Shown here: one piece after another, positions 8,424 through 16,410 of the stretch | How positions within the stretch are numbered: the first letter of the stretch is position 1 | Layout of the letters: each line of letters opens with the position of its first letter | From: Phytoactinopolyspora limicola | Lineage (GTDB): Bacteria > Actinomycetota > Actinomycetes > Jiangellales > Jiangellaceae | NCBI RefSeq assembly: GCF_011320225.1 | Contig: NZ_JAAOEN010000001.1 | Location: 289,642-353,641, forward strand | Direction: 5' to 3' | Length of the DNA: 64,000 nt | The notes under the pieces: generated by a model | What the model saw: only the letters and a program-made list of their open reading frames with translations | The model's database searches: none | What the model was told of the DNA's origin: nothing | Made by a program: the position numbers and the translations under genes

Positions 8424-9626
8424 TCAATGCGCCGGCTCCAGGTGCGGCAAAGCCGGCGCTACCGTGGCCAGGCGGGCCGCCCGCGGCGTGTTGCGGCTCA
8501 GCAGCGCGCGTACCTGCCCAGAGGTCACCACGGCGCTGATGCCCGGCAGGTCGCCGATGCGCAACGCTCCGAGGGCGTCGTCGGCCGTCGACCCCCATGG
8601 GGCGTCCATCACCACCAGGTCCGCGGCCGCCCCGGTCCGGAGGTAGCCGGCCGGCAGATCCCAGGTGGCGGCGTTGTTACCGGTGGCCGCGGCCCACACC
8701 AGGGCGGGGTCGACGCCGCCCAGCGAGCTCAGCTCGGCCACCGTTTTGAGCACGCCCAACGGCATCACACCGGTGCCGGTCGGGGTGTCCGAACCGATGA
8801 CCACCCGGTGGAACTGGCCGTCGTCGAGGGCTTTGCGCAGGATCCGTACCGCTGAGCGCACGTTGCCGGCCTGGACCAGCTGCAGCGCCATCTGGGTCTG
8901 CTCGATGACGACGTCCACACCGGCCTCGTCCAGCGAGGTCGGCCCGCCGTTGATATGACCGCACACGTCCGGGGCCAACTCCAGCAGGTGCTCCGGCGTG
9001 ATCGGCTTGCTCCCCGGGATGCTGGCCCCACCGGAGTGGCACATCACCGTGATGCCGTGCTCCTGTGCCCATCTGACCTGGTCGACGCCGTCGGACGGGT
9101 CCTCGTAGCGGCCGAAACCGAACTTGGCCAGGTGCACACCCGCGCGCTGCAGCTCCGCGAAGTCTTCACGCTGCAACGTCGGTTCGAGCACCACTGCCCC
9201 GGCATGCACCCGCATGCCGCCGGGACGCAGATTGTTGAAACACGCCCGGGCGGCGATGGCCAGCGCCTTGACGCCGGTGGCGTCGTGCGGGCGGCCGGGA
9301 GCGTGGATCTCACCCGGCGACACCACGCTGGTGATGCCGCCGTGGACGTAGCTGGCCAGGAAGTCGACGGTTTTCTGCCGCGGGGTGTAGTCACCCAGCA
9401 CCACGTGGCAGTGCGAGTCGATAAGACCCGGCGCAACGGTGCTGCCACGCGCGTCGATCACGGTATCGGCGGCGTCGATCTCCGCACCGAGCTCGCCCTC
9501 CGGGCCGACAGCCGTGATGAGCCCGTCCTCGCACAGCACGGTATCCGCGGCGTCGAGCACCGGGTTGTTCAGGTCGCCCGAGAGCACCGTCCCGGCGCCG
9601 ACGACGGCCAGCCGGGTCGCCGTCAC
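8424..9626 (-). CDS. Enamidase-like amidohydrolase
   Basis: The 400-residue protein is a metal-dependent amidohydrolase: VAPGLIDSHCHVVLGDYTPR gives the HxH site, and HSGGASIPGS, HINGGPTSL and GSDTPTGTGVMPLG the later ligands and the final Asp. These segments closely recall the enamidase of the nicotinate pathway of Eubacterium barkeri, which opens the ring of 6-oxo-1,4,5,6-tetrahydronicotinate and releases ammonia. This is from memory of the family, so the exact substrate here is inference: probably a cyclic enamide. The GTG start at 9626 overlaps the stop of the preceding gene (GTGA), showing translational coupling with the AA_synth protein. Confidence 0.78.
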   Translation of the reverse strand: MTATRLAVVGAGTVLSGDLNNPVLDAADTVLCEDGLITAVGPEGELGAEIDAADTVIDARGSTVAPGLIDSHCHVVLGDYTPRQKTVDFLASYVHGGITSVVSPGEIHAPGRPHDATGVKALAIAARACFNNLRPGGMRVHAGAVVLEPTLQREDFAELQRAGVHLAKFGFGRYEDPSDGVDQVRWAQEHGITVMCHSGGASIPGSKPITPEHLLELAPDVCGHINGGPTSLDEAGVDVVIEQTQMALQLVQAGNVRSAVRILRKALDDGQFHRVVIGSDTPTGTGVMPLGVLKTVAELSSLGGVDPALVWAAATGNNAATWDLPAGYLRTGAAADLVVMDAPWGSTADDALGALRIGDLPGISAVVTSGQVRALLSRNTPRAARLATVAPALPHLEPAH

Positions 9627-10210
9627 GACGCACCGCCGGCTCTGACCTCGTCGACGCTCATTCCGCCCACCCGGGCGTTGATCCGGCCCCGGTTGGACAC
9701 GGCAGCGATGATGACTAGCTCGTCCGGCAGCGGAGCGTCGGGTATCCGCATTTCGAGTGCGTCGTAGTGGCTTCTTACCCAGATCTCGTCCTTGAACGCG
9801 AGCGGCACGTCGATGATGGCGCCGGGTGCGGAGACCTTTGTCGCCGAGGTGATCCACGCCTTCCCGCCACCGATCGCCTCGCGGAACGCGTTGCCGAACA
9901 CCGACGTCAACGCGGCGTTGACGTGCTCCTGCTCGCCGGAGGTACCTACCAGACCGGCTTTGCCGTAGCTCTCGACCGGTGCGCCCAGCAGCTTGGCGGC
10001 CTCGGTACCGAGGAAGGTCCCGATCTCGCCTGAAGCGTCGACCAAGAGAGTAAGGTCGGCTACGTAGCCTTGTCCCGCGAACGGATTGGGGCATACCGCG
10101 CAGACCGCGACCTTCCGCAGCGGGCCGGCGTCGTCGGACTGCCCGGCTGCCAGCCGGATCTCCTCTACCTGGGCGAACGTCTTGCGCACGGTGAGTGCGG
10201 TGCTGCTCAT
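9623..10210 (-). CDS. Amino acid synthesis (PF06684-like) family protein
   Basis: The 195-residue product fits the AA_synth family: VRKTFAQVEEIRLAAGQ at the start, KVAVCAVCPNPFAGQGY, GKAGLVGTSGEQEHVNAALT and IPDAPLPDELVIIAAVSNRG. The family name is historical and no reaction is established for this branch. It occurs in catabolic operons of amides and cyclic nitrogen compounds, which agrees with its neighbour, the enamidase-like amidohydrolase. It overlaps the genes on both sides by four bases, so all three are co-translated. It has no signal peptide and is presumably cytoplasmic. Confidence 0.72.
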   Translation of the reverse strand: MSSTALTVRKTFAQVEEIRLAAGQSDDAGPLRKVAVCAVCPNPFAGQGYVADLTLLVDASGEIGTFLGTEAAKLLGAPVESYGKAGLVGTSGEQEHVNAALTSVFGNAFREAIGGGKAWITSATKVSAPGAIIDVPLAFKDEIWVRSHYDALEMRIPDAPLPDELVIIAAVSNRGRINARVGGMSVDEVRAGGAS

Positions 10211-10965
10211 CGCGATCCTCCGCTGGACGGGTGGGGGGTGGCCTGGTCGACCATCTGGTTGACCAGTTCGGCGACGCCGAGCCGGACGGCGGTCCTCGGG
10301 GGCACCGTCGACGCGACGCCGATGAACGACTTGATGGTCCGCACGATCTCCGGTTGCAGCCGCGCGAGCTCCTCGGCTAGCGCGTCGACCGAGCCGTCGA
10401 GACCCTCGTCGTCGACGATCCGGGACACGAGGCCGAGCCGCTGCGCCTCTTCCGCGTCCACTTCCCGGCCGGTCAGCAGCAGGTCGAGCAGCGCCGTCCG
10501 GTTCAGCCGGTGCACGAAGTACGACGCCACGACGGTGGGTGCGATGCCGTGCGGCACCTCCGGGAACGCCAGCCGCGCCGAGCGGGCGGCCACCACCACG
10601 TCACACCGTCCGGCCAGGCTGGCACCGGCGCCTAGTCCCCGGCCGTGGACCACCGAAACGGTGAGCCCGGGAAAGTCTTCGACCAGCTCGTTGACACCTT
10701 GGACGCGGGCGAACTCGGCGTTGAGGATGGCGGGGGTGGGCGGGCCGTCGAGCCTCGGGCCTTGGCGGCCGAGGCAGAAGTCCGCTCCAGCGCCACGGAG
10801 GACCAACACGCGGGTATCGGCTTCGCGGGCAGCACGGATGCACCCGGCCAGCGCATCGAGCAACGTGGCGTCGAGTTTGTTGCCGGTGTCTGGGCGGTTC
10901 AGTGTGCACGTCGTAACTGTCCCCGTGCGCGTGACCAGCACGTCGTCGTCGCTCATGGCTTTCAT
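10207..10965 (-). CDS. Enoyl-CoA hydratase/isomerase family protein
   Basis: The protein has the crotonase fold: RVLVLRGAGADFCLGRQG supplies the oxyanion-hole strand, and GRGLGAGASLAGRCDVVVAA with LAFPEVPHGIAPTV gives the second loop and helix. It lacks the usual paired Glu residues at the standard places, so hydratase activity is uncertain; hydrolase, isomerase or decarboxylase chemistry are alternatives. I choose the ATG ending at 10965, which overlaps the previous stop as ATGA; a GTG at 10974 and an ATG at 10956 are alternatives. It sits between the molybdenum hydroxylase medium subunit and the AA_synth gene in one unit. Confidence 0.8.
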   Translation of the reverse strand: MKAMSDDDVLVTRTGTVTTCTLNRPDTGNKLDATLLDALAGCIRAAREADTRVLVLRGAGADFCLGRQGPRLDGPPTPAILNAEFARVQGVNELVEDFPGLTVSVVHGRGLGAGASLAGRCDVVVAARSARLAFPEVPHGIAPTVVASYFVHRLNRTALLDLLLTGREVDAEEAQRLGLVSRIVDDEGLDGSVDALAEELARLQPEIVRTIKSFIGVASTVPPRTAVRLGVAELVNQMVDQATPHPSSGGSR

Positions 10966-11840
10966 TCCGTCCACCTCATTCCGGCCCGCGCCGCCGCACG
11001 GTGAAGGGCGCGGCGCGTAGCAATTTCGAGCAGGTGCGACCGGTATTCGGCCGGTGCGTGCAGGTCGTTCAGCGGTTCGACGCCGTGTGGTGCCAGCGCC
11101 GCGATCTCATCCAGCGACGACGGGTCCGCCGCCGCTCCGAGCAGCGCGTCCTCGACCGTGGTGAGCCGGCGCGGGGTAGCCGACACGCCCGTCATGGCCA
11201 CCCGGGCGTGCTGGATGGTGCCGCCCTCGATGGCCAGCGCCGCTGCCACGCCGCACAGCGCGAGATGGCTGGCCGGTTGCTCGAACTTCTCGTAGGCCGC
11301 GCCCGTGCTGGGTGGCGGCAACGGTACGTCCACGGCGGTCAGCACGTCGTCGTCGGCCAGATCCGTCGAGAAGATGCCGGTGATGAAGTCACCCAGGGCG
11401 ACGACACGTTCGCCGCCGCGCGAACGGATGCGCACCTCGGCGTCGAGTGCGAGCATGAGGGCGGGCAGATCGGCGGTCGGGTCGCCGTGGGCCAGGGCGC
11501 CCCCGACGGTGCCACGAGCACGGACCTGCTGGTCGGCGATCACCTCCAGCGTGTCCGCCAGGCCGGGCAGCAGGCTCAGCGTGCGCGGACTGCGCTGCAG
11601 CTCCCGGTAACTGGTGAGAGCCCCGATGCGGACGCCGGAATCGGTGCGCCACTGGCCGCGTAGTTCGGCGGCACCGGCCAGGTCGACCAGCATGGCCGGG
11701 GTGGCGAGGCGCAGCTTCATCATCGGCAGGAGACTCTGGCCGCCCGCGAGGAGTTTGGCGTCGCCTGGGTTCTGCTGGAGTGCGGTGAATACCCCGTCGA
11801 GGCTGGATGGGCGCTCATAGGCGAACTCTGCTGGGTACAT
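10962..11840 (-). CDS. Molybdenum hydroxylase, FAD-binding medium subunit
   Basis: The 292-residue protein is the FAD subunit of the xanthine dehydrogenase/CoxM family. AGGQSLLPMMKLRLATP is the pyrophosphate-binding loop near residue 32, and RARGTVGGALAHGDPTADLP near residue 108 is the second conserved loop. It carries electrons from the 2Fe-2S subunit, encoded directly upstream with two bases between, to an acceptor. The large catalytic subunit is not next to it; the only candidate in the window is at 19363-21729, in a different transcription unit. Confidence 0.92.
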   Translation of the reverse strand: MYPAEFAYERPSSLDGVFTALQQNPGDAKLLAGGQSLLPMMKLRLATPAMLVDLAGAAELRGQWRTDSGVRIGALTSYRELQRSPRTLSLLPGLADTLEVIADQQVRARGTVGGALAHGDPTADLPALMLALDAEVRIRSRGGERVVALGDFITGIFSTDLADDDVLTAVDVPLPPPSTGAAYEKFEQPASHLALCGVAAALAIEGGTIQHARVAMTGVSATPRRLTTVEDALLGAAADPSSLDEIAALAPHGVEPLNDLHAPAEYRSHLLEIATRRALHRAAARAGMRWTE

Positions 11841-11842
11841 CG

Positions 11843-12352
11843 TCAGTCCGCCTTCGCCATCGTCGGGCCCGCCTCAGCTGCTTTGCGGGCGGCGGCGACG
11901 ATGTTCTGGTAACCGGTGCAGCGGCAGAGGTTGCCGTCGATACCGTGGCGGATCTCGTCGTCCGTCGGCCGCGGATTGTCGCGGAGCAGCTGCCGGACCG
12001 CCAGCACCATCCCCGGGGTGCAGAAGCCGCACTGCAACCCGTGTTCGTCCCAGAAGGCCCGCTGGACCCGGTCGAGGCCGCCGTCGGTGCTGGCCGACGC
12101 GTCTTCGATGGTCCGGACGGTGCTGCCAGCGGCCTGAGCGGCCAGGACCGTGCACGATTTCACCGCCACCCCGTCCAGCTCCACCGTGCAGGCGCCGCAC
12201 TGTGTGGTATCGCAGCCAACGTGTGTCCCGGTCAGGCCAAGGTTCTCGCGCAGGAAGTGGACCAGCAGGGTACGCGCCGGCACGGTACGCACCTCGCTCC
12301 GTCCGTTGACCTCGAGATCAACGACGACGTCCGTGTTCCTCGCGGGATCCAT
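11843..12352 (-). CDS. Molybdenum hydroxylase, 2Fe-2S small subunit
   Basis: The 169-residue protein has the two-cluster layout of the family. A plant-type cluster has its ligands in GCDTTQCGACTVELDG plus a later Cys (VKSC). A second helical domain carries CGFCTPGM and CRCTGYQNIV. It transfers electrons from the molybdopterin site to the FAD subunit. It heads the S-M-hydratase-AA_synth-enamidase series, with GGAGCC before its start. The 111 bases between it and the CMD-family gene hold no gene. Small and medium subunits together indicate a heterotrimeric hydroxylase. Confidence 0.93.
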   Translation of the reverse strand: MDPARNTDVVVDLEVNGRSEVRTVPARTLLVHFLRENLGLTGTHVGCDTTQCGACTVELDGVAVKSCTVLAAQAAGSTVRTIEDASASTDGGLDRVQRAFWDEHGLQCGFCTPGMVLAVRQLLRDNPRPTDDEIRHGIDGNLCRCTGYQNIVAAARKAAEAGPTMAKAD

Positions 12353-12463
12353 CGCGGCTCCGATGCTCGTCGTTCTTGGTGGTTCGGTTGGTCCGGGGAG
12401 TTCATTACCCGGTGGTTCGTCACGCTACGGAAGCGGCCAGGTCAGGCACGTCCCCCTGACGGG

Positions 12464-12895
12464 TCAATTCCGGGTCTCCGGCAGGGCGTCCGGGCTGGGA
12501 TCGATTCCCTCGGCCCCGACCACCTCTCGCCACACGTCGAAACCGTGCTGGAACGCCACCACCCCGGCCTGGGGTAACGCGATCTCGATCGCCTCGAGGA
12601 TTTCCTGCGGGGTAGCACCGTGTTTGAGGGCGACCCGGATGTGGCTGGCGATGTGGTGCCGCTCGGCTCGCACGACGGTCAGGCTGAGGACGAAGAGCAG
12701 TTCCTTGGTCCGCCGGTCCAGCGACCGTTCAGCGAGGTAGGCCGCGGAGACCAGGCCGTCGGCGGCCTTCAGCACCGGCAGGTCCTGCGCCGCCATCACC
12801 TTGTGGTAGTCAAGGACGTATCCGCGGCGGCGGATCATGTCGTCGACATACTCCTGCCGCGCGTCGGCGTCATCCGCCGGCACCCGTTCCGTCAT
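12464..12895 (-). CDS. Carboxymuconolactone decarboxylase (CMD/AhpD-like) family protein
   Basis: The protein has the CMD core, with RRTKELLFVLSLTVVRAERH and LKHGATPQEILEAIEIALPQ. It lacks the CxxC pair of AhpD peroxidases, so it is nearer the decarboxylase side of the family, in which members act on lactones or serve unknown roles in aromatic catabolism. I choose the ATG ending at 12895, because AAGGAGG lies at the right distance; the longer frame upstream is noncoding in character. It lies between the TRAP transporter and the molybdenum hydroxylase genes on the same strand. Confidence 0.82.
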   Translation of the reverse strand: MTERVPADDADARQEYVDDMIRRRGYVLDYHKVMAAQDLPVLKAADGLVSAAYLAERSLDRRTKELLFVLSLTVVRAERHHIASHIRVALKHGATPQEILEAIEIALPQAGVVAFQHGFDVWREVVGAEGIDPSPDALPETRN

Positions 12896-12925
12896 CCCAT
12901 CAGCCTCCTTCTCGTCGTCCTTCTT

Positions 12926-13014
12926 GGTGATCGTCAGCATGTTGTAGTTGTTGCTCGGCAACGAAAACCCGCTGTTGATCACCAAATCGCAACCACAATG
13001 CGCTGACGATCACC
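12926..13014. repeat. Intergenic inverted repeat with GGTGATCGTCAGC arms
   Basis: GGTGATCGTCAGC at 12926-12938 is the exact reverse complement of 13002-13014. Between them lies a related GTTGATCACC copy at 12973-12982. The element fills most of the gap between the CMD-family gene and DctM and belongs to a family seen elsewhere in this window. Confidence 0.65.
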
Positions 13015-13030
13015 GAGGGGTCGTGCCACA

Positions 13031-14314
13031 TCAGGTGATGACCAGACCGGGCACAGCGATGAACAGGGCGATCGCCAGGGCATAGGGGATGAAGAAGACG
13101 ACCGTGCCCTTGGACACCGACACCACGTCGAGGTCTTTGTCGAGCGCACTCACGATGTAGAGGTTCACTCCCACGGGTGGTGTCACGGCGCCGATAGTGG
13201 TAACCAGCGTGACGATGATGGTGAACCAGACCGGGTCGAACCCGAGCGATACCGCCAGCGGGAAGAAGATCGGAATGCTGATCACCAGGAACCCTAGGGC
13301 GTCCATGAACGCCCCACCCACCAGGTAGATCAACACCAGGATCAACAACACCACTGTCGACGGCACCGCGAGCCCCCCGACCCAGTCGGCCAGCTCGAAC
13401 GGCAACCGAGTCAGGCTCAGGAAGCGGCCGAACACGACGGCCCCCGTGACCAGCAACACCACCATCGCCGAGATCCGCAGGCTGTCGACGACCGCGGACC
13501 ACAACGCCTGCGGGGTGAGGCTACGACGCAACACCGCGATGACGATCGCCCCGAACGCCCCGACGGCGCCCGCCTCAGTGGGCGTGAACCAGCCGAGATA
13601 CAACCCCCCAATGACGAGCGCGAACAGCGCCAACGCCTCAACCACCCCGGTGAGCGCCTTGAACCGCTCCCGCCAGCTCACCTTGGGACCCGGCGGCCCG
13701 AGTTCGGGACGACGCCAGCACACCACCAGCACTGTGGCGACGAGCAGCACACCCACCAGCAATCCAGGCACCAGGGCGGCGACGAACAGCCTGGCGATCG
13801 ACTGCTCGGACTGGATCGCGATGATGATCAGCGCGGTGGATGGTGGGATGAGCACACCCAGCGTGCCGCCGATGGCTACACTGCCACCGCTGAGAGCCGG
13901 CTGATACCGGTACTTCTTCATCTCCGGCAGGGACACCGCACCCATCGTGGCCGTGGTCGCCGAATTGGACCCGGAGAAAGTCGAGAAACCAATGCTGGCC
14001 AGGATTGTCGTCGCCGCGACGCCACCCGGCAGGGAGCCGATCCATTTGTAGGCCGTGGCATACAAACGTTCGCTGATCCCGGACCTGAAGGCGATCTGGC
14101 CCATGAGGACGAACAACGGGATTACCGACAGACCATAGGAGGCGAACTGCCGGTAGGTGTCGGCAGCCAACAGCTGGATGGCGGCTGGCGCGCCGATCAT
14201 GTAGGCGGCACCAACGACGCCGGCCAACATCAAGGCGAAGGCCACCGGCATCCGCAGCATCATGATGACGAGCATCAAGACGATGCCGATGACCGCGACG
14301 AGTGTGAAACTCAC
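13031..14314 (-). CDS. TRAP transporter large permease (DctM)
   Basis: The 427-residue membrane protein has about 12 hydrophobic segments and the DctM motifs PLFVLMGQIAFRSGIS, FSTFSGSNSATTATMGAV and LGVLIPPSTALIIIA. It is the ion-driven transport channel of a tripartite carboxylate importer. I place the start at the GTG ending at 14314 with GAGGAG just upstream; the longer frame would read back into the DctQ gene in a different frame. It works with DctQ and the DctP lipoprotein encoded upstream on the same strand. Confidence 0.93.
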   Translation of the reverse strand: MSFTLVAVIGIVLMLVIMMLRMPVAFALMLAGVVGAAYMIGAPAAIQLLAADTYRQFASYGLSVIPLFVLMGQIAFRSGISERLYATAYKWIGSLPGGVAATTILASIGFSTFSGSNSATTATMGAVSLPEMKKYRYQPALSGGSVAIGGTLGVLIPPSTALIIIAIQSEQSIARLFVAALVPGLLVGVLLVATVLVVCWRRPELGPPGPKVSWRERFKALTGVVEALALFALVIGGLYLGWFTPTEAGAVGAFGAIVIAVLRRSLTPQALWSAVVDSLRISAMVVLLVTGAVVFGRFLSLTRLPFELADWVGGLAVPSTVVLLILVLIYLVGGAFMDALGFLVISIPIFFPLAVSLGFDPVWFTIIVTLVTTIGAVTPPVGVNLYIVSALDKDLDVVSVSKGTVVFFIPYALAIALFIAVPGLVIT

Positions 14315-14339
14315 CAGGGACTCCTCGGGGACGGCGCGG

Positions 14340-14879
14340 TCACCAGATCGTCTCCGGCGAGTCCGACCGCAGGTTGCGGCGGATGACAAGTAGGTCGTTG
14401 ACGAGGGCCAGCATGAGGCCCGCCACTCCGGCCGCCAGGACCAGCGCCACGGGCCAGAACGGCAGCCGCAGCGAGTCAGTCACGGCACCCTGGTCACGGA
14501 GGTTCAACCCATACGAGGTGAGCTGTTGCGCCAGCAAGCCGAACAGCACCACAGCCACGAGGGTGATGACACCGCCCACGTAGAGCTGGATACGCACCGG
14601 AGCACGCCGCATCACCAGATCGACGGCGATATGCGATCTCGAACGCTGCGCTTCGGCCAAGGCAAGGCCGTTCACCAGAACGGCGAGGAGCCCGACTACC
14701 TCGAACGTGCCGTGGTAGGGAGTGGCGAACATCCGCAAGCCGATGTTGCCGACCGTGATAGTCAGCATCACGAGCAGGACCACCCCGGCGACACTCGCCA
14801 GTGCCTTCGTCACCATGTCGATACCGCCCGTCAGGCGACCGCTGGTCACGCCGGGGTTGACCACCTCCGCGCCGGTCAC
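14340..14879 (-). CDS. TRAP transporter small permease (DctQ)
   Basis: The product of about 179 residues has four hydrophobic segments and the DctQ features FATPYHGTFEVVGLL and EAQRSRSHIAVDLVM. It docks the binding protein onto DctM. The GTG ending at 14879 is preceded by AAAGGAGGG, which favours it over a GTG 30 bases upstream that would include that site. It lies between the DctP and DctM genes in one operon. Confidence 0.9.
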   Translation of the reverse strand: MTGAEVVNPGVTSGRLTGGIDMVTKALASVAGVVLLVMLTITVGNIGLRMFATPYHGTFEVVGLLAVLVNGLALAEAQRSRSHIAVDLVMRRAPVRIQLYVGGVITLVAVVLFGLLAQQLTSYGLNLRDQGAVTDSLRLPFWPVALVLAAGVAGLMLALVNDLLVIRRNLRSDSPETIW

Positions 14880-14913
14880 GGTCCCTCCTTTGCCGCGGGT
14901 GCCGGTCACGTTG

Positions 14914-16011
14914 TCAGCGGTCCTCGCCGAACTCGGCCGTGTACTGCTCCTGTAGCTCGGTCATCCGGTCGAAGACCTCTTGCGGGTCGAAGCCGTTGCC
15001 CTCGACGTCGTCGGCCCAGGTGGTGATGAGCTCGCTGAGGATCTCGTCCCAGGCGTCCTGCTCACCTTCGTCGAGCTCGACGATCTCCACGCCGTGTTCC
15101 TCTTCCGCCCACTCCAGGGCGCCGCCGACGTTCTCGTCGTCGTGATATCCGGAGGCGAACTCCATCATCTCCTCGCGCAGACCCATGATCTCCGTCTGTA
15201 CGTCTTCCGGCAGGGCGGCGAACTCGCCCTCATCCATCACGGCGACGAACGTGTTCGAGACGCCGAAGGCGTAGTCGGTGACGTAACCGACCTGCTCGGC
15301 CAGGCCGAAGTCCTGCAGCACCTCGCGGGAGGATACGTAGCCGTTGATGACACCGGTCTGCAGCCCTTCGGCGACCTCCGGCATCGGCATACCCACGGGC
15401 GACGCGCCCAGTGCCCGCAAGGCCGGCACCCCAGCTCCAGAACCGCGCACTTCCAAGCCCGCAAGGTCGTCGCGGCTGGAAACCGGACGATCCGACTGCA
15501 GACGGGCCGGTTCGGTAGTGAAGGCGGTGATGATCTCGTACCCGGCGAATTCCTGGGGCTCGAACTCGTCGAGTAGGTCGAGCAGGGTGCGGCTGGCGAC
15601 CTTGGCGTTGGCGAAGCCGACTGGCAATGACACAACCGAACTCAGCGGGAAGCGGCCGACATCGTAGGCGGGTGAATCAAGCCCGACATCGGCGATACCG
15701 CCCCTGACGCCGTCGTAGATGTCGCCGGCACCCAGCAGCGTGCCGCCGGGGAAAAGCTCGACCGAGACGTGGCCGTTGGTGCGTTCATTGAGCCGCTCGG
15801 CCCACTCCTCCATCTGGACGGCGGGGAAGGAGGCAGCAGGTGCGAAGAACGCGTACCGAAGGGTGATCTCCGCGTCACCGTCGCCGACCTGTTCGGACCC
15901 ACCGTCGTCGCCGTTAGTGCCGCTGATGGCTCCCTCTCCACATGCGGCCAGCAAAGCCACCGCGGCCACGCCCGCTACTAGTCGACTGCCGACCGATGTC
16001 GAACATCTCAT
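14914..16011 (-). CDS. TRAP transporter substrate-binding lipoprotein (DctP)
   Basis: The 365-residue protein starts with a lipoprotein signal ending in LLAACG, so it is anchored outside the membrane. The DctP fold follows, with FFAPAASFPAVQMEEWAERL and the conserved LEVRGSGAGVPALRALGASP, containing the Arg that normally pairs with a substrate carboxylate. The cargo is therefore probably an aromatic or heterocyclic carboxylate, which is inference. The ATG ending at 16011 has GGAGGT at the correct distance. It heads the transporter operon, divergent from a LuxR regulator. Confidence 0.92.
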   Translation of the reverse strand: MRCSTSVGSRLVAGVAAVALLAACGEGAISGTNGDDGGSEQVGDGDAEITLRYAFFAPAASFPAVQMEEWAERLNERTNGHVSVELFPGGTLLGAGDIYDGVRGGIADVGLDSPAYDVGRFPLSSVVSLPVGFANAKVASRTLLDLLDEFEPQEFAGYEIITAFTTEPARLQSDRPVSSRDDLAGLEVRGSGAGVPALRALGASPVGMPMPEVAEGLQTGVINGYVSSREVLQDFGLAEQVGYVTDYAFGVSNTFVAVMDEGEFAALPEDVQTEIMGLREEMMEFASGYHDDENVGGALEWAEEEHGVEIVELDEGEQDAWDEILSELITTWADDVEGNGFDPQEVFDRMTELQEQYTAEFGEDR

Positions 16012-16026
16012 GACTCTGACCTCCAT

Positions 16027-16410
16027 GGCTCTTCGGTTCAGATGATGAGGAGGCTTCGACGCCTCCTACATTGGCTCACGTTGTTCGGGGAGCTCGTCGT
16101 GCAAACCGCTGCCAGATCCGAGAGACGCTACCGGCTGGGTGGGATGAGAGGTTCACCCAATCGGGTACATCCAGGAAGCCCATCTCTTGGCCGCCGGGTG
16201 GCACGACGCGGCCGCTGACGTCTCGCTGACGTTCAGCCCGATCCCGGCGCAGAGGCATTGACCAGGCCTGGCAGGGCTGTGCATGCTGCCTGGAACCTCT
16301 GCACCCGATGCCAGACCGGGCCAAAGGGGCGAGTCTTTCCTGCTCACCCAGGGGGCTCCGTCATTCCTTCGCCCGCACAGCACCACTGATCGAAGCCAGG
16401 GTGGTCGTGG
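16027..16410. promoter_or_regulatory. Divergent regulatory region between DctP and LuxR genes
   Basis: This stretch of 384 bases has no convincing gene. It holds a hairpin with AGGAGGC/GCCTCCT arms at 16048-16067 in the DctP leader and a GCTGA-CGT-TCAGC palindrome at 16225-16237 with a partial copy just before it. One or both may be binding sites for the LuxR-type protein, but this is a guess from position and symmetry. Confidence 0.45.
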
